Source: Odontesthes bonariensis
Lineage: Eukaryota; Chordata; Actinopteri; Atheriniformes; Atherinopsidae
DNA: 64,000 bases
Reading direction: 5' to 3'
Assembly (NCBI RefSeq): GCF_027942865.1
Contig: NC_134510.1
Coordinates: forward strand, 31,080,163-31,144,162
Translations under genes and position numbers: made by a program
Part shown: positions 1-12,800 of the stretch, in pieces
Position numbering within the stretch: position 1 is the first letter of the stretch
How the letters are laid out: every line of letters begins with the position of its first letter
Notes under the pieces: generated by a model
The model's input: the letters and a program-made list of their open reading frames with translations, nothing else
What the model was told of the DNA's origin: nothing
The model's database searches: none

Positions 1-191
1 ATGTGCTCACAGTAAAGCCACATGTAAAGTTGGATTGCAGTTTTCATTTTAGTACCTGTGGAGAGTCTCTGCCTCTCTGCCTCCATGAAATACATTTTCT
101 CTCCAAGTTTGTTTTTATTACTTTGAATACAGTTTGTGACACTGATAGTTGTTGGAATGCTTATTTTGTTGCTGCCATGGTTTCACCACAG
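1..191 (+). other. Upstream intron of gene A (partial)
   Basis: This stretch ends in a CACAG splice acceptor at 187-191, just before the V-set exon of gene A. No convincing signal-peptide exon is visible, since the open frames here lack a hydrophobic core. The leader exon and promoter of gene A should therefore lie outside the window. Confidence 0.5.
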
Positions 192-3100
192 GTAGCTTAT
201 GCCAGCAGTGGGCAGCCTTCATGCCTCAGACAGTAGAGGGACTGAGTGGATCCTGCGTGGTCATCCCCTGCAGTTTCAGCCTGCCCTCAGAATGGGAACA
301 ACACCTGGATGATTCATGTAAAGCCATATGGAAGAGAGGCAGCTGGAGCCGAATGCAGGTGTTTGATTCCAGCCTCACTGGACAGAGTGTGAGCTTAAAC
401 ATCATGCAGGGAAACTTGACTGGGGTCCTGCGTGATAAAGACTGCACCACCATCTTCCACAACCTGCCATCAAACCATTATGACAACTATTACTTCAGAC
501 TGCAGTGTGACAACTTGCTGAAGTTTAATTTTCAAACAAGTGTCCGGATCTCCTCTCAAGGTTTCTTATGTTCCGTTACCTTTGAACATGTGGCCCATGT
601 CTTTAAGTATCTTTGACTTACTTATGCAAATTCATTTTTGTTTTACTTTTCAGATTCCCTTCCTCGACCTACTCTTACTCCATCCAGGCTGGAGGTAGAA
701 GAAGGGACTCTAGTGACACTGAGCTGCTCAGCTGTTGCTCCCTGTCCTGTTCTTCTCCCAGTTTTGACATGGACACCCATTATAGGTGACATAGAGGAGA
801 ACATGGAGGCAAAACCTGTGACTTCTGTCATGAACTTCAATGCCTCTTACCTTGACAATGGACTCAAGTTCTCGTGCACCATTCTCTACAACCGACAAGC
901 AGGGAACAGTGACCTTATTTATGAAAAAAGTTTGACTCTCCGTGTTTTTTGTGAGTATGTTTCTGGTGTTTCCATGTAATTTACTTATATTGTGTGTCAG
1001 GTAACATGTTGTCTATTTTTATATTTGTTAAAAAATAAAGAATCTCTTAGAAGTGACAAAGCTAGTTGCAGGCTGGCAGTGGAAAGACTATCAGCACTTC
1101 TAAAGCTCTATATTTACATTCTATTACAAAACTCTGAGGTTTAACCCATTAACAGTAACCTGGAAAATAGAAATAAAGAAAAATAAGTTGCTTCTGTTGA
1201 ATGGCAGCACAACCACCCAGCTGAAACCTTAAGTGAAAGTTAAAGTATAACAGCAGAAAATATCTATGACTACAAAAATAGAAAATAAAAAATCTATATC
1301 TTTCAGTTAATATCTAATTGCTTAAGGAATTGTTAACCTCTATATTATCGTTCCAAGGTTAATCAATAAGAAGAATTTGGGTTTGAAGGTACACATTTGA
1401 GAATCAGGGAATCATATGTATTACATAATGTAAGAACAGGCAACCATGCATGAATCAACCTTGACAAAGAAGCAAAAACATGATGAGGCAAAGCTATTTT
1501 GGAACAGGCAAAGGCAGGAAAGAAAATAAGAATTAGTGTGACTTTTTCTTGATGGAAATGACTGATGAAGAGCAAAGATCTTTGGAGTGACACCAAAGTT
1601 TCTTGCTTTCACCTCTACATGTAGCTTAGCCTACCAATATGGATACATTGTGTTGCTTGTTACTGGGTGAACAGCATTTAAGATGGTTGCTACCTCCAAC
1701 TTGACTGCAATACTTCTGTAATTGTTACACACTGTTCAATTTAGAAAGTTCCATAATCACAAAACACTTAAAAGACACTAGATAAGCAGGATTTAACACC
1801 CCCATTTATGTTGCAAACAAGTCTGTAAGCCACAATATGAAAAGTAAACTTAACTCAGAGTTTGGGAAGATAAAGGACAATTAAAATGGACTAAATGGTG
1901 ATTGTTAAAGTCCAGAGAATGCAACCAAAGCCAAACCTGAGGAGCCCTGGAAGCAAAATAGTTGTGAAACCCCACCAGCCTCACCAGAAAACACTTGTTC
2001 AACATCATAATTTTTTTTTCGTGTGCAACTTCATTTAATTTATTTGGGCAAATTCCATTAAAGTCACGGTACAGTTTTCTTGAGGGAGGAATTGGGTATG
2101 GGTCCGATACTGTAAACATGTTCATTTCTGTTGTAACATTGGACGTTTAAACATTGAAATCAGTGGGGATTGACTTGCATTTGAAGTTGGCCCCAAGGGC
2201 CCATTTGAGGAACTGCAGTTATTTCCACTTCATAGTTGGCTTCATTTTTCAACCTCAGATGTTTCTACTTTGTTACTTTGTCTGCAGAATGTGAAAAGAA
2301 GCGTGTTTTCCAGGTCAACAAAACAGTGTGTTTCTAAACATTTGCGGCACTGACTCCTAATGGCCAAAAATCAGTCAATGCTTTTCACATTTTCTCTTTC
2401 AGATCCTCCAAACAACACATCAGTCAGTGACTCTGGTCCTGTGAAAGAGGGCAGCTCAGTGACTTTGACTTGCAACACTAATGCAAATCCAGCTGTGGAC
2501 AGCTACACCTGGTACAAAGTCAATGAAGAGCAAGTGGAAGCAGTGGGATCTAAGATGAAGCTTTCAACTACAGTCACAGAAGGCGACAGCCAGTATTTCT
2601 GCAAAGTCAGCAACAAATATGGAGACCAGAACTCCTCTATTGCTGATATAGATGTACAGTGTAAGTCAATGTGAAATATAAACACAGATAATACGTGGCC
2701 CAGAACATGGACTGGACATGGACTTACATTTGTTTGTATTTCCAGTTTCTCCAAAGGAAACAATAGTAATTATTGACCCCGCTGGTCCAGTCTTGGAAGG
2801 AAGCTCAGTTTCTCTGCTCTGTAAGAGCCGTTCAAACCCACCAGTGAGCAACTACACCTGGTACAGAGACGGTGAAGTAGATCAGGAGACTGGGCCGATC
2901 TTGGGCATCGATGGTGTCGAACTCAGCCACAGTGGTGACTATCGCTGTACAGCAAAAAATGACCTGGGAGAGGAAACGTCCGCAAAGCTTCAGCTGGACG
3001 TTCAGTGTAAGTTAACACAGAAAAGACGCTGATTTACACTGACAACAAAAAACAGAGCAGTAAGTTGTGCTTAATGTGGCTTTACTGTATATTCAGCTGG

Positions 3101-6005
3101 TCAAACCCAAACATGATCCGGAGCCAAGATTCATTCACAAAGCTAACAGTAATGTCTAGACCGGGGACAGTAAAGCATTGTCATGTTGCATGACAGCCTC
3201 AAAATCTTCTCTGTGTTAGTGGTCCATCATCGTGGATCTGTTGTGCTCATGTGTGTGCCAGTGTATCAACTGCTGTGTAGATGTTTTGTTTGGTATGCCC
3301 TCATTAAAATGTTACTTCAGAATACAAAGGTTCCTTAGTTCAAGGAAAGGACAGCCACAAATTTCATTTTAATTATGGAGGCATTTACAGTTAACCCACT
3401 GCAACCGTGTACTCCGTACCCTCGGAAATAACAAATTACTATTCTGTAAATCAGGCCTCATAATTCTTATTGAAATAATAATAATTTTTTCTTGAAATAT
3501 GTTTCTGATATAAGAAAGAAAATGCAATGCTACCAGTAAATGGGTTGGTCAAGATATTGAGACATTAACTTTATTGTCATTGATGGTATGTAATATTATC
3601 ATGCTGTGTTTTATTTATATGTAACACATCACATGATCTTCATCAGCACATGGAATTGCCAAGCAGTTTTACTTATTCAATTTCCTCGGTTTTTCTTTGC
3701 ATATTAAAGATTTTTATCCATGTTGGCTTTAAAGTTAAGTTTTAAAGCATTTCTAACTTCTGCAGTTGTAGATGACAAAATCTGACACTTCAGTGTTTCA
3801 GATGCTGAAAGAGATGTACAATATTTATTTCCATATCAGTTTTTGGGTCTGCTTTTGTGCTGCCAAAACCCTGCTGGGAATGAGAAAAAAGCAAACCCAT
3901 TTCTTTCATTTCAAAGTATACCAAAAAAAATCCTATAAATCAATCAAATCAATTAAAAAAAATCTAATTTTATTGATTACTAATATTGATCATGTATAAA
4001 AATAAATTTGTGTCATCAAAGAAAAGAATACTACAATTGAATCTTTTCTTAACACATCAAATGTTAATTCGTCACAGTCTCATTGGTTTTTGTGTAAAGT
4101 AATATATGAACAAATCATATCTTCCAGTTCCTCCCAAGAACACCTCGGTGTCAGTTGACCCGCCTGGTTCAGTTCTGGATGGCAGCTCTGTAACTCTGAC
4201 CTGCTCAAGCATCGCCAATCCAGCAGCTGTTAACTTCACCTGGTTTCGAGCTGCTGGAAGAGTCAAGGAGCTGGTCGGCTCTGAGCAAAACTTCACCTTC
4301 AATGCAACCAAACTGTCAGAAGATCAATATTACTGTGAAGCTCAGAATGTCAACGGAGCTGAATACTCAGAACCTGCAATTGTTGATGTCATATGTAAGA
4401 CTTTATTTTCAGACTTTATTTATTTGTCATAATTGTCTCTATTGTAACATTATGTTACAAAGTACAAATGACCCATGTTCTGTTACTCAGTTCCTCCAGA
4501 GATGCTGTCCTCGTCCCGCTGCATCAGAATTTTCTCCCTGTTTCGATGTACATGCAACAGCCAGGGGAATCCACTTCCTTCACTGGTTTGGGAAGCGGCT
4601 GGGGAACGTATCAATCGCTCTGCAGACATCCCGATCCGAGAAGTAAATCTGGGAAGTGGGATTATTAGGAGCGTTATCACCCTTTATCGCCTGGGCGAAG
4701 ATGTTCCCTCTCTGGTGTGTCTCAGTAGCAACTCTCTGGGCTCTGATAGTCTGGCTTTCAATGAGTCCTCCAGTGAAACTCAGCTAGGTAAATAATTCTG
4801 CAGGAAGCTGCATTCATATTTTTGCTTTTCACCGTTGGTCTGTTTTCCTGAGTGAAAATGGTTTGTGGGGACCTTTCAGGCCTACATGCTTTGTCTCTGC
4901 TGATCGGCTCTGGAGTAGGAGCGCTTGGGATGTTCGCGTTGTGCGTCCCACTGCTGATATTCTGTTGCAGGTGAGGAACACATTTAAAATATAACACCTC
5001 GTGCCACAATATTGCCCTCAGCCACAACATTTTCTTTTCTTCTCTAACATTTTTGTCATTTTGTGTGCACTGCATTCACATGAAATTAACTCAAATGGAC
5101 TATATTCTGCATTTGAAATGTATTTCTTGTGTTTTTAAGGTTTGGTAACCAAAAGTGCAAGATCAAAAAGTTGCCTGTTTTCAAAATGTATATAAAAGAT
5201 GCAATCAAAATTTATAGAAAGTAAACCATAGCAAACTATCAGTTAACAGCACATTTATTCAACTGTAATCTGGTTAAACCTGGTTTAGCCATCACAAACA
5301 GCCCTTTACAACCATGTAGGTAACCAAAACCTTCTGTGTTGGTTTTAGGAAGAGAAAAGGGAGCTTTTCATTTGACAAGGACCAGATGGTGGCTTCACAA
5401 TATAAAGTCACCAATGAGGTGAGTTTGCATAATATATCGTATATCTTGCACTTATGTGTGCAGTGAGTTACAGGAGTAAAAACTGGAAGTTCTTCCTGTC
5501 GAGGTTTCAGTGTGTTGTTGTGGTGAGCAGGTTGATGCAACTAAACCAAGGACACACTGGTGCTGTGGTACAGCTGCATAGTTTGCCATGTTTGAACACT
5601 GCCTACTTTCATTTTCTGATCACAAATATAACCGAAGTTGCCTTCTCTTGGGTCTTACTGAAGCAGATTACTTCGGTGTCTTTGTAGACCAACTCTGCAC
5701 CCGTGTGTCTGACTTTCACCAATAAAACCGTTGTGGGAGAGGAAGAAGAAATCAAGGAAGATGGACTCAACTCTGTCAATGTGGACTTTGCTAATCTCCA
5801 GGCTAGATCAGAGGGTGAGCTTGGGGAAGGTGGAATTAGAGGACTGGTTTCCAAGACTGCTGGGTATGCTGAGATCCACCTGCACTGCAGAGAAAATAAT
5901 GGAGGAGAAGCGGAGGATGAAGTAAAACTTGCAGACACTTATTTGGGACAAGGGAAGGATGCTGATGGTCTTACAGGACAGATCACAGAGAGGTTGATTG
6001 CTTAA
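192..6005 (+). CDS. Gene A: Siglec/MAG-like Ig receptor, 6 Ig domains, 5'-partial
   Basis: Exons read from splice sites and phase are 192-560 (V-set), 654-950, 2403-2660, 2746-3006, 4128-4394, 4491-4787 (five C2-type domains), 4880-4970 (membrane segment [14 protein letters not shown]...), 5349-5418 and 5688-6005 (cytoplasmic tail, stop TAA). That gives about 741 residues plus a missing leader. The V domain has the Siglec layout: B-strand Cys in VVIPCSF, E-strand Cys in KDCTTIF, and the F-strand Arg in YYFRLQC that binds sialic acid in known Siglecs. Ectodomain introns are phase 1. The tail is acidic and resembles those of genes D, E and F, but the first ITIM tyrosine is replaced (SVNVDFANL here, YANVDFSLL in F); a weak AGYAEI remains. 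It is probably a type I membrane lectin of leukocytes or glia. CD22-like, MAG-like and Siglec-like names cannot be separated by eye. The donor of the V exon (AAG|gtttct) is weak. Confidence 0.85.
951..2402 (+). other. Large intron of gene A
   Basis: This AT-rich intron lies between the second and third ectodomain exons. I saw no Ig-like exon, transposon terminus or conserved block inside it. Confidence 0.5.
3007..4127 (+). other. Large intron of gene A
   Basis: This AT-rich intron separates the fourth and fifth ectodomain exons. Nothing recognisable was found in it on either strand. Confidence 0.5.
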
Positions 6006-6858
6006 ATGAAGGTAAACACACTGCAGAAATATAGAATTATGGACTTCAGTCTCACTTCACTGTAGAACTGGCAGCAGCTGGCAGCACAGAAGCAGTAAAA
6101 CTTCTTTGAACCTGCAGAAGTGGAGGTCAAATCTGTCCTGCAGACATCTTACTCCAAAGTAATGCAACACTCTTGTAGTTTCCAGCTCAGCTCTTGACTT
6201 GTGTTTAAGATACTTTAATCCCTGTTTAATGTCAAATTCTTTCCTTTAAACTATGTTTGTTTCACAACTATAATACTTCCATGTTTGTAACGTTACTGTT
6301 TAATTTTTTTAATGCTATGGTTTGTCTAACACTTCTGGCTCTTTATTAACAGCCTTTGTGATGAAAGAAATAAGCAATGTGAAATTTGATAAAAAACATT
6401 TTATTCACAACTTTGTATGTGCTTTTGCTAAAGTTATTCCTGCAGTTGAGTTGGCAAACAAAGGCTAAAGACAAAGTGCTTTATGACATACGTTGTTCCA
6501 ATGTGCATTCAGCAGAAAAAAAAGCCTCACCATGTTCATGGCTTTAAAACCCGAACAGCAGTCTACGCTTATAAGCGTTTTGTATGCAGTCTTTACTATT
6601 TGTTGAATCAAGCTAACCATATTGCAGATGTTAATATTTTACAATGGACCAGTTTCTCCCCTCCTGCTGAGGGTTGTTACTACACACAAATAAAAGCAGA
6701 GATGCATTAATAATATATTTTACAAGTGGGAAAAAAGAACAACAATACAATAAGTGTGTTAATCCATAATTACTATACTAAACATGATGATTATTCATTC
6801 TCATATTTTACCAAATTAAGCTGACTGAGAAATCTGAGAAGGATAAATACATCTGAAG
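6006..6858. other. Convergent 3' region of genes A and B
   Basis: Genes A (+) and B (-) end tail to tail here. A plus-strand AATAAA lies at 6689-6694. Minus-strand AATAAA signals (TTTATT on plus) lie at 6400-6405 and 6342-6347. If these are the sites used, the two 3' UTRs overlap by roughly 300 bases. No coding region is visible. Confidence 0.45.
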
Positions 6859-9800
6859 TTAGATTTTGACCTGAGAGTAGTGAGTCTCATCCTCAGAGCT
6901 GGTGGAGCTACTGTTGGCTCTACGGTGTTCAGACTTCGACTTAAAGTTCACCTGAGTATAACTGACCTCCACTTCATCTTCACTGGTGTCTGAGGTCTCA
7001 CTGGTGTCATAATCATAAGGATTTGGAACTTTTGCTACATGTACATCAATTATATTCTCGTAGTCCGGCACCCTTTCTTGTTCATTCTGGAGGAAAGTAG
7101 AGAGAAGTAACATGGTAAAACTCCTCACAGTGTGGAATTCATGCACAAAACAATCCATTTGTCTTTTTAACTTAAAGTTGTCAGTGATTTTTTTTTTTTC
7201 TTGTTACACAAAATAAATTTTGCACCTACTGAACAAGGTCACAACTGAATATGAAGCATGAGAAGAATGTGGTTTTAAGGTTTCTGACCTTTTTACAGGG
7301 ATTTGGCTTGCACACTTTAGAGTATACAGCATCCTCCTCTGGTTTCCTGGAAAAACACACCATCATAAAATGAGCCATCTACAATGACAAACCTTTTTCT
7401 CCTTTCCTAATAAATGTAAATCAGGAATTCTCACTTCTGCTTATTTCCAAAGTGCAGAGACGCATAGTTGAGAGAATCATTCTCTGTGAGTCCAAATTGC
7501 TGTCTTGCTGGCTTTTGTGCAGAGGGAGCCTGAACAGATGCAGACGGAAGACGTCAGTGAATGCATAGTAACTGAATCAGTTCATTCATGGTTTAAAATG
7601 ACCAATGTTGACCATTGATTCACTGTTTCACAATGGAAAAGCTAAATGGTTACAGCACTGAGAAACCTTTATTGAAAGAACAAACATTGAATACACAGTT
7701 ACAGCCCACATAAGGAAAAGCAACAGCTTGATCAGTCAAAGACCCATCCGTTTGGCTATAATGGGGATCTACAAGTAAAGTTTTTAGGACACAGTGGCCA
7801 TATGCAAAGAAGTCGGTGCTTATAATCTCTGCATGCATTACATTGTGTACTTATCTTGGAGGCCTGAAACATTTTGATTCTGCTATTAGAGTTATTTACT
7901 TATTGTATAAGCACTTTTTCTGCTAAAGATAAAAGGAAAGCATAATTTGGGATGTAGAAGAGTTTACAATCTTTTGACAATCATACAAAACACATTTTTC
8001 ATTTGAGAGACCAAGATAATTAGGAGTAAAATGTCACAATGATTAAGGAACATTTTGTATATCAATATTATGAATAAATAATTATTTATGATATTTTTAT
8101 GAAAGTAAAAATGTTTTTTTTAGTCTTATTTAAATTTTTTCGGTGAAAGTCGGCGTCCTTCGGACAATATCTAAATCCATGTACATCCATATATGGGGTA
8201 TCGACCGATGCCCCCATTCACTCCTGTTATATGTATATACACGGATCTAAAGAGCATCCAAAGGACGCCGACTTTCACCAAACTGTTATCGGTGAGTAGA
8301 TGAACGTATTTTATGCCATATTTATGAACGTATTTTATTTTTAGGTTTAAAAAAAATTCACTTCTCCTTTAATAAAGCCATAGAGAACATTATACAGTAG
8401 CCTCTATAGAGTATGTGGTTTGTATGACATCATTAGTCTAATTTTGATAATTAATTTATGAGTTGTGCAGCTTGCTTTGAGTGGCCTGACTTACCTCTTT
8501 TCTATGGGGCAGATCCACAGTGGAGTAAACAGAATTGATGTTGGATGCAGACCTGTGGAACAACAATAAAAGAAAAAAAAAAGTGTTCCACGAAATAAAT
8601 AACTGGGCAGATTCTCATTATTCTATTCAGATATGAATGATGTTAAATGGATTCTTTGTCAAAAGAATGAGAGGCAGCATCCAGCTCCCTGTCCAACAGA
8701 GTGCTTATTGTCCTGTGTAAGGACAACGCGTGTGTATGCTGTCTTACGTGGCGTCTGGACGAGGCTGGCAACGTTGGGCATTTGGACGGAACGGCTGGCC
8801 CGGCAAGAGGTCATCTCTACTCCTGAAAGGCTCTGCGAAACCAGTCTCATTCATTGTATTCCTCCTCCTAGCTCCTCTCCTCCAAGTCTGAATTAGTGTA
8901 CACACACAAACACAAAAAAATGTCATTTTTCTCTAAATTAGTTCAAAGCAGACATAGAAATGCTTGCATAAAAAAGCCATCACCAGAAAACCATGACAGG
9001 GCCATGTATTCATAGTCCTTTGTTGAACTGATTTCTTCCACCTGTGTCTGAAAACAAAGAGATAGGATATCAAAATCACGTGTAAAATGTTTTGTTTTCC
9101 ATCAAAAGGAATTCTTATTCATACTTTACCTGTAAAAAATAGAAATTAGAAATATGAGGATTAAAATGAGGCAAAACAAGAAGAAGTACTTGACTATCGT
9201 CATAATACTGCCTGTGGGTAGAAGAGACAAAATCAGAATCAGTATACAGACAGTTCTGTTTCTCATCATGCAGCACACATACAGACTTGTGCCTTTCAAA
9301 TTTACTCACTATCAAAGAGCTTGATTGGCTCGGACACACTTTGGCCCATCTCATTTATTGCAACGCAGTAGTACTCTCCTGGCTGGTGTGAGTACACTGT
9401 GAAGTTCTGTTTCTCTGAGATTTGTTTACCCTCTGTTGTGTTCTTCCAGAAATATTTAGCTGGAGGATAGCAGGAACTGCTGCAGGTCAGCATCACAGCA
9501 CTCCTCCCGTCAGGTTGCTGTTGCTCTTCTCTTTTTATGATAGTTGTGTGTTTTGGAGCATCTAAGCATGACGGAGAAATAAGGAATGCACAGCAACACG
9601 TGCACATAGATTTATATTGAGTTGATAAAAAAGAAAACAATCAAATCAAGTAGATAGTATACTTGATATTTTCTCTCAGTATTTACAATATTATCAATTT
9701 AAGTAGTGTTTTGTTTAAAAATGTTGAATTAAAATCAACAAACAACAAATGCATTATTATACTCACACTTGACTTTAATGTCCACTTGTTCCGATACACC

Positions 9801-12800
9801 AGTTCCAATCTTGTTTTGGGCTGTGCAGCTGTACAGTCCGCTGTGAGAGGGACTGGCAGACTTTACTGAGTAGCTCTTCTGATTGGATGTCGTCAGTAAT
9901 TCATTGTTACCATCAGTCATCTTCATCCAGGTGTATGAGGTCACTGTTGGGTGAGCATGGGCACTGCAGTCCAATGAGAAAGAATCATTTTCTTTCACAT
10001 CACGAACAGAACGGGCCTCTACTCTGACATCTTTGGGAGAATCTGGATTTGGAAATAAAAAGACAGAATTTGTTACTTCATATTATCATAAGACTGGCGG
10101 CCTGTCCAGGGTGTGCCCCGCCTCTCGCCCATTGACTGCTGGGATAGGCTCCAGCCCCCCCGCGACCCGACCGATGGATTCAGCGGTGTATGGATAATGG
10201 ATGGATGGATATTATCATAAGATGTTATAAGCATCATAAGAAACACAAGCACTCCTCAACTTTCATTGAACAGGAGTGAATAATTGTAATTTAGATAAAT
10301 GAGGCAATGTAACTGAGCTGATAAAATGTTCAAATTACGGATTAAAAAAGTTTTGCGATAAAAAATATATGTATGTACAAATTAAAAAAGAGCGACTGGA
10401 GGTATGCAGCAACCTCCAATGAGGTTCAGAAAAAAGGGCTTTCCCTCATTTAAACACATGGATTCTTATTCTCACAGGATTTTACACTAACAAAAACATA
10501 TTTATATATGTGTTGTTTTTCTCCTTAAATGTCACACCTGAGCTATAAGAATACAGAACGGTACTTAAAACAGTGTAGTGACAAAGTCATCAGTCACTTT
10601 ATGCTTCAAAGTCCAAAGAATTATTTCATTTCACATGAAATGAAAAGATGTAAAAGATTTCTTTTCTCAGCAAAGTTAAATGAAACATGGACAGTTTTGG
10701 TTGGTTTTGCTAACAAGAGTTTGGCTTGTCTCTGGTGTGGGGGTGCGTAGAGAAACCTGCAGCGTATTTAAAAAGAAATTGCTCATTAAATAAATGAATT
10801 CTTCTTCTCACAGGATTCTACATGGATGGTAACGTAATTGTGCTGTTTTTTGCCCTAAAGGTCACATCGAGGTAACAAGAATACTTAAATGGAAAGTTAA
10901 ACAAGGTAAATAAACACGGTAAAGGAAAGTTTTGGTTTTGCTAAACTCTTGTTGACAAAAAAACATGGACCGCTGACTTACTCACATTCAACCACCAATT
11001 TCCTCTCTTCGCTTTGCACCCTTCCTTCACTGTTATCGGCGATGCAGATATAAGAGTCTGCGTGGGCTGAAGTTGCATTAAAGGTGAAGCTGACAGTATT
11101 ATGGTCGTTAGAAGGCAAACTCCATTCCGGAGGACAACAAGTTGATGTCTGTCCTTGCAGTTGAAAAGCTGATGTTGGGAAACTTTCAGCAGTACAAGTG
11201 ATTGTGATGAATTGGCCCTCTCTGACCTTTGGATCCATCAAGAGACTGACATTAGTGGGAGGAACTGTGGAGAGAAAGCAGCTGTTGATGAACTTTCAGG
11301 AGAATTAATTCATTTTCTACATTAGTTCAGTTTGTTTGGAGTCATTTGCTTTTATCAAACTTTAGGAAAACAAGTATCATCTCCAAAGTTTACTAATTCA
11401 CGATTACGTCTTTAACCTGTGTAGAAGTTCATGTGTAAAACATTCTGCTGACATCAGGTTTAGTGCTCTAGTATTTGCCATAAAATAGCACGCTCGTTTT
11501 TTTACACAGTTGTTTATGTATAGATGAGTTAAGTGAGTTTCATGTACAACATATCGGTTCCAAACATTTAGAGCTGTTTGCATGTGAATTTGACAACCAG
11601 TGATTCCAGTTTTCCAGCCTCATCTATGGGAAAAATCATTACCTTTAGAGGCCTTGAATAAAAAGACAAAAAAGACTTGTAGCAGTTACTTACACAGAAC
11701 TTGTATGCACTCTGGCACACTAATATTCCCTGAGCCAACACTGTTAGTTGCGTTGCATTTGTAACAGCCTTCATCTTCTCTTTGGACTCGCCCCAAATAT
11801 AGATACTTTTGCGCTTTTTCTATGGGTGTCCAGTGTGAGGGTTCAGACTGTTTGACAAGGTACCAAGAAAACCATGGCTCAGGATGTGCTTTAGTGTCAC
11901 AGGTAAATTGAAGGGAGCTGCCAACTTTCACCTGGTTATTATGAGCACCAGAGATGACAATTGTGTTCCTTGGCCTGTCTGGAAACACAAATGATTTTCA
12001 GTTGGTTTAGGTCTAGGAGTATAGTACAGTATCAGTTCTGATTTCTTCTTTTTTTCTATGATCATCACTGACTTCTCCAACACAAGAAGGCGTGAAACTT
12101 ACAATGAACCATTAGATCATGAGGTTTTGACTCTCCAGAACCCACGGTATTCGTGGCCTCGCATGTGTAGACACCATCGTCCTCTGGTGTGATACTTTTG
12201 AAATCATACTTCTGTCCTGTACTTAATTGTTGTCCATTTTTTAGCCAAGTAAAGCTTGTAGGTTGTGGTTTGCTTCTATTCACTTTACATACAAGAGAAA
12301 TCCAGTCTCCTTCTTCAATGATTGGATGGCCTCCTTTATTCAGTGTTACATCAACTTCAGGTTTATCTGCAGCAAAAATATATTCTTTATGGTGATTCTT
12401 AAAACATTGCACGGAGAGAACAGCTCTGACCAATTGAATATGAAATAAAAGGGTACAGCATTCTCATTAACTTTTTTTTAACAAATACAGCCGCAGATGT
12501 TTAACAGCAACAGCGTATGTGGTTACATGGTATGAAAAAATGAGTTGATATCTTGGTAGATACAACAGTATTGATTTCTTACATGATTTAGGTGAAAAAG
12601 GAAGTACTCACATAACACACTAACTTCTACCATTTTAGATGTTTGAATCCCGTGTTCATTCTCAGCTTGACAGTAGTATGATCCACTTTGACTATCCTGA
12701 ATTGATGTGATTGTCCACTCAGCTCCTGTGTAAGCTTTGTCTTTCTGGTCTTTTTTGAACCAGCTAAAAGTAACATCAGGTTTCCCTTTGGCAGAGCAAG

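Noticed and set aside
3-236. Possible leader exon of gene A
   Set aside because: The frame has no hydrophobic signal core and crosses the splice acceptor at 187-191.
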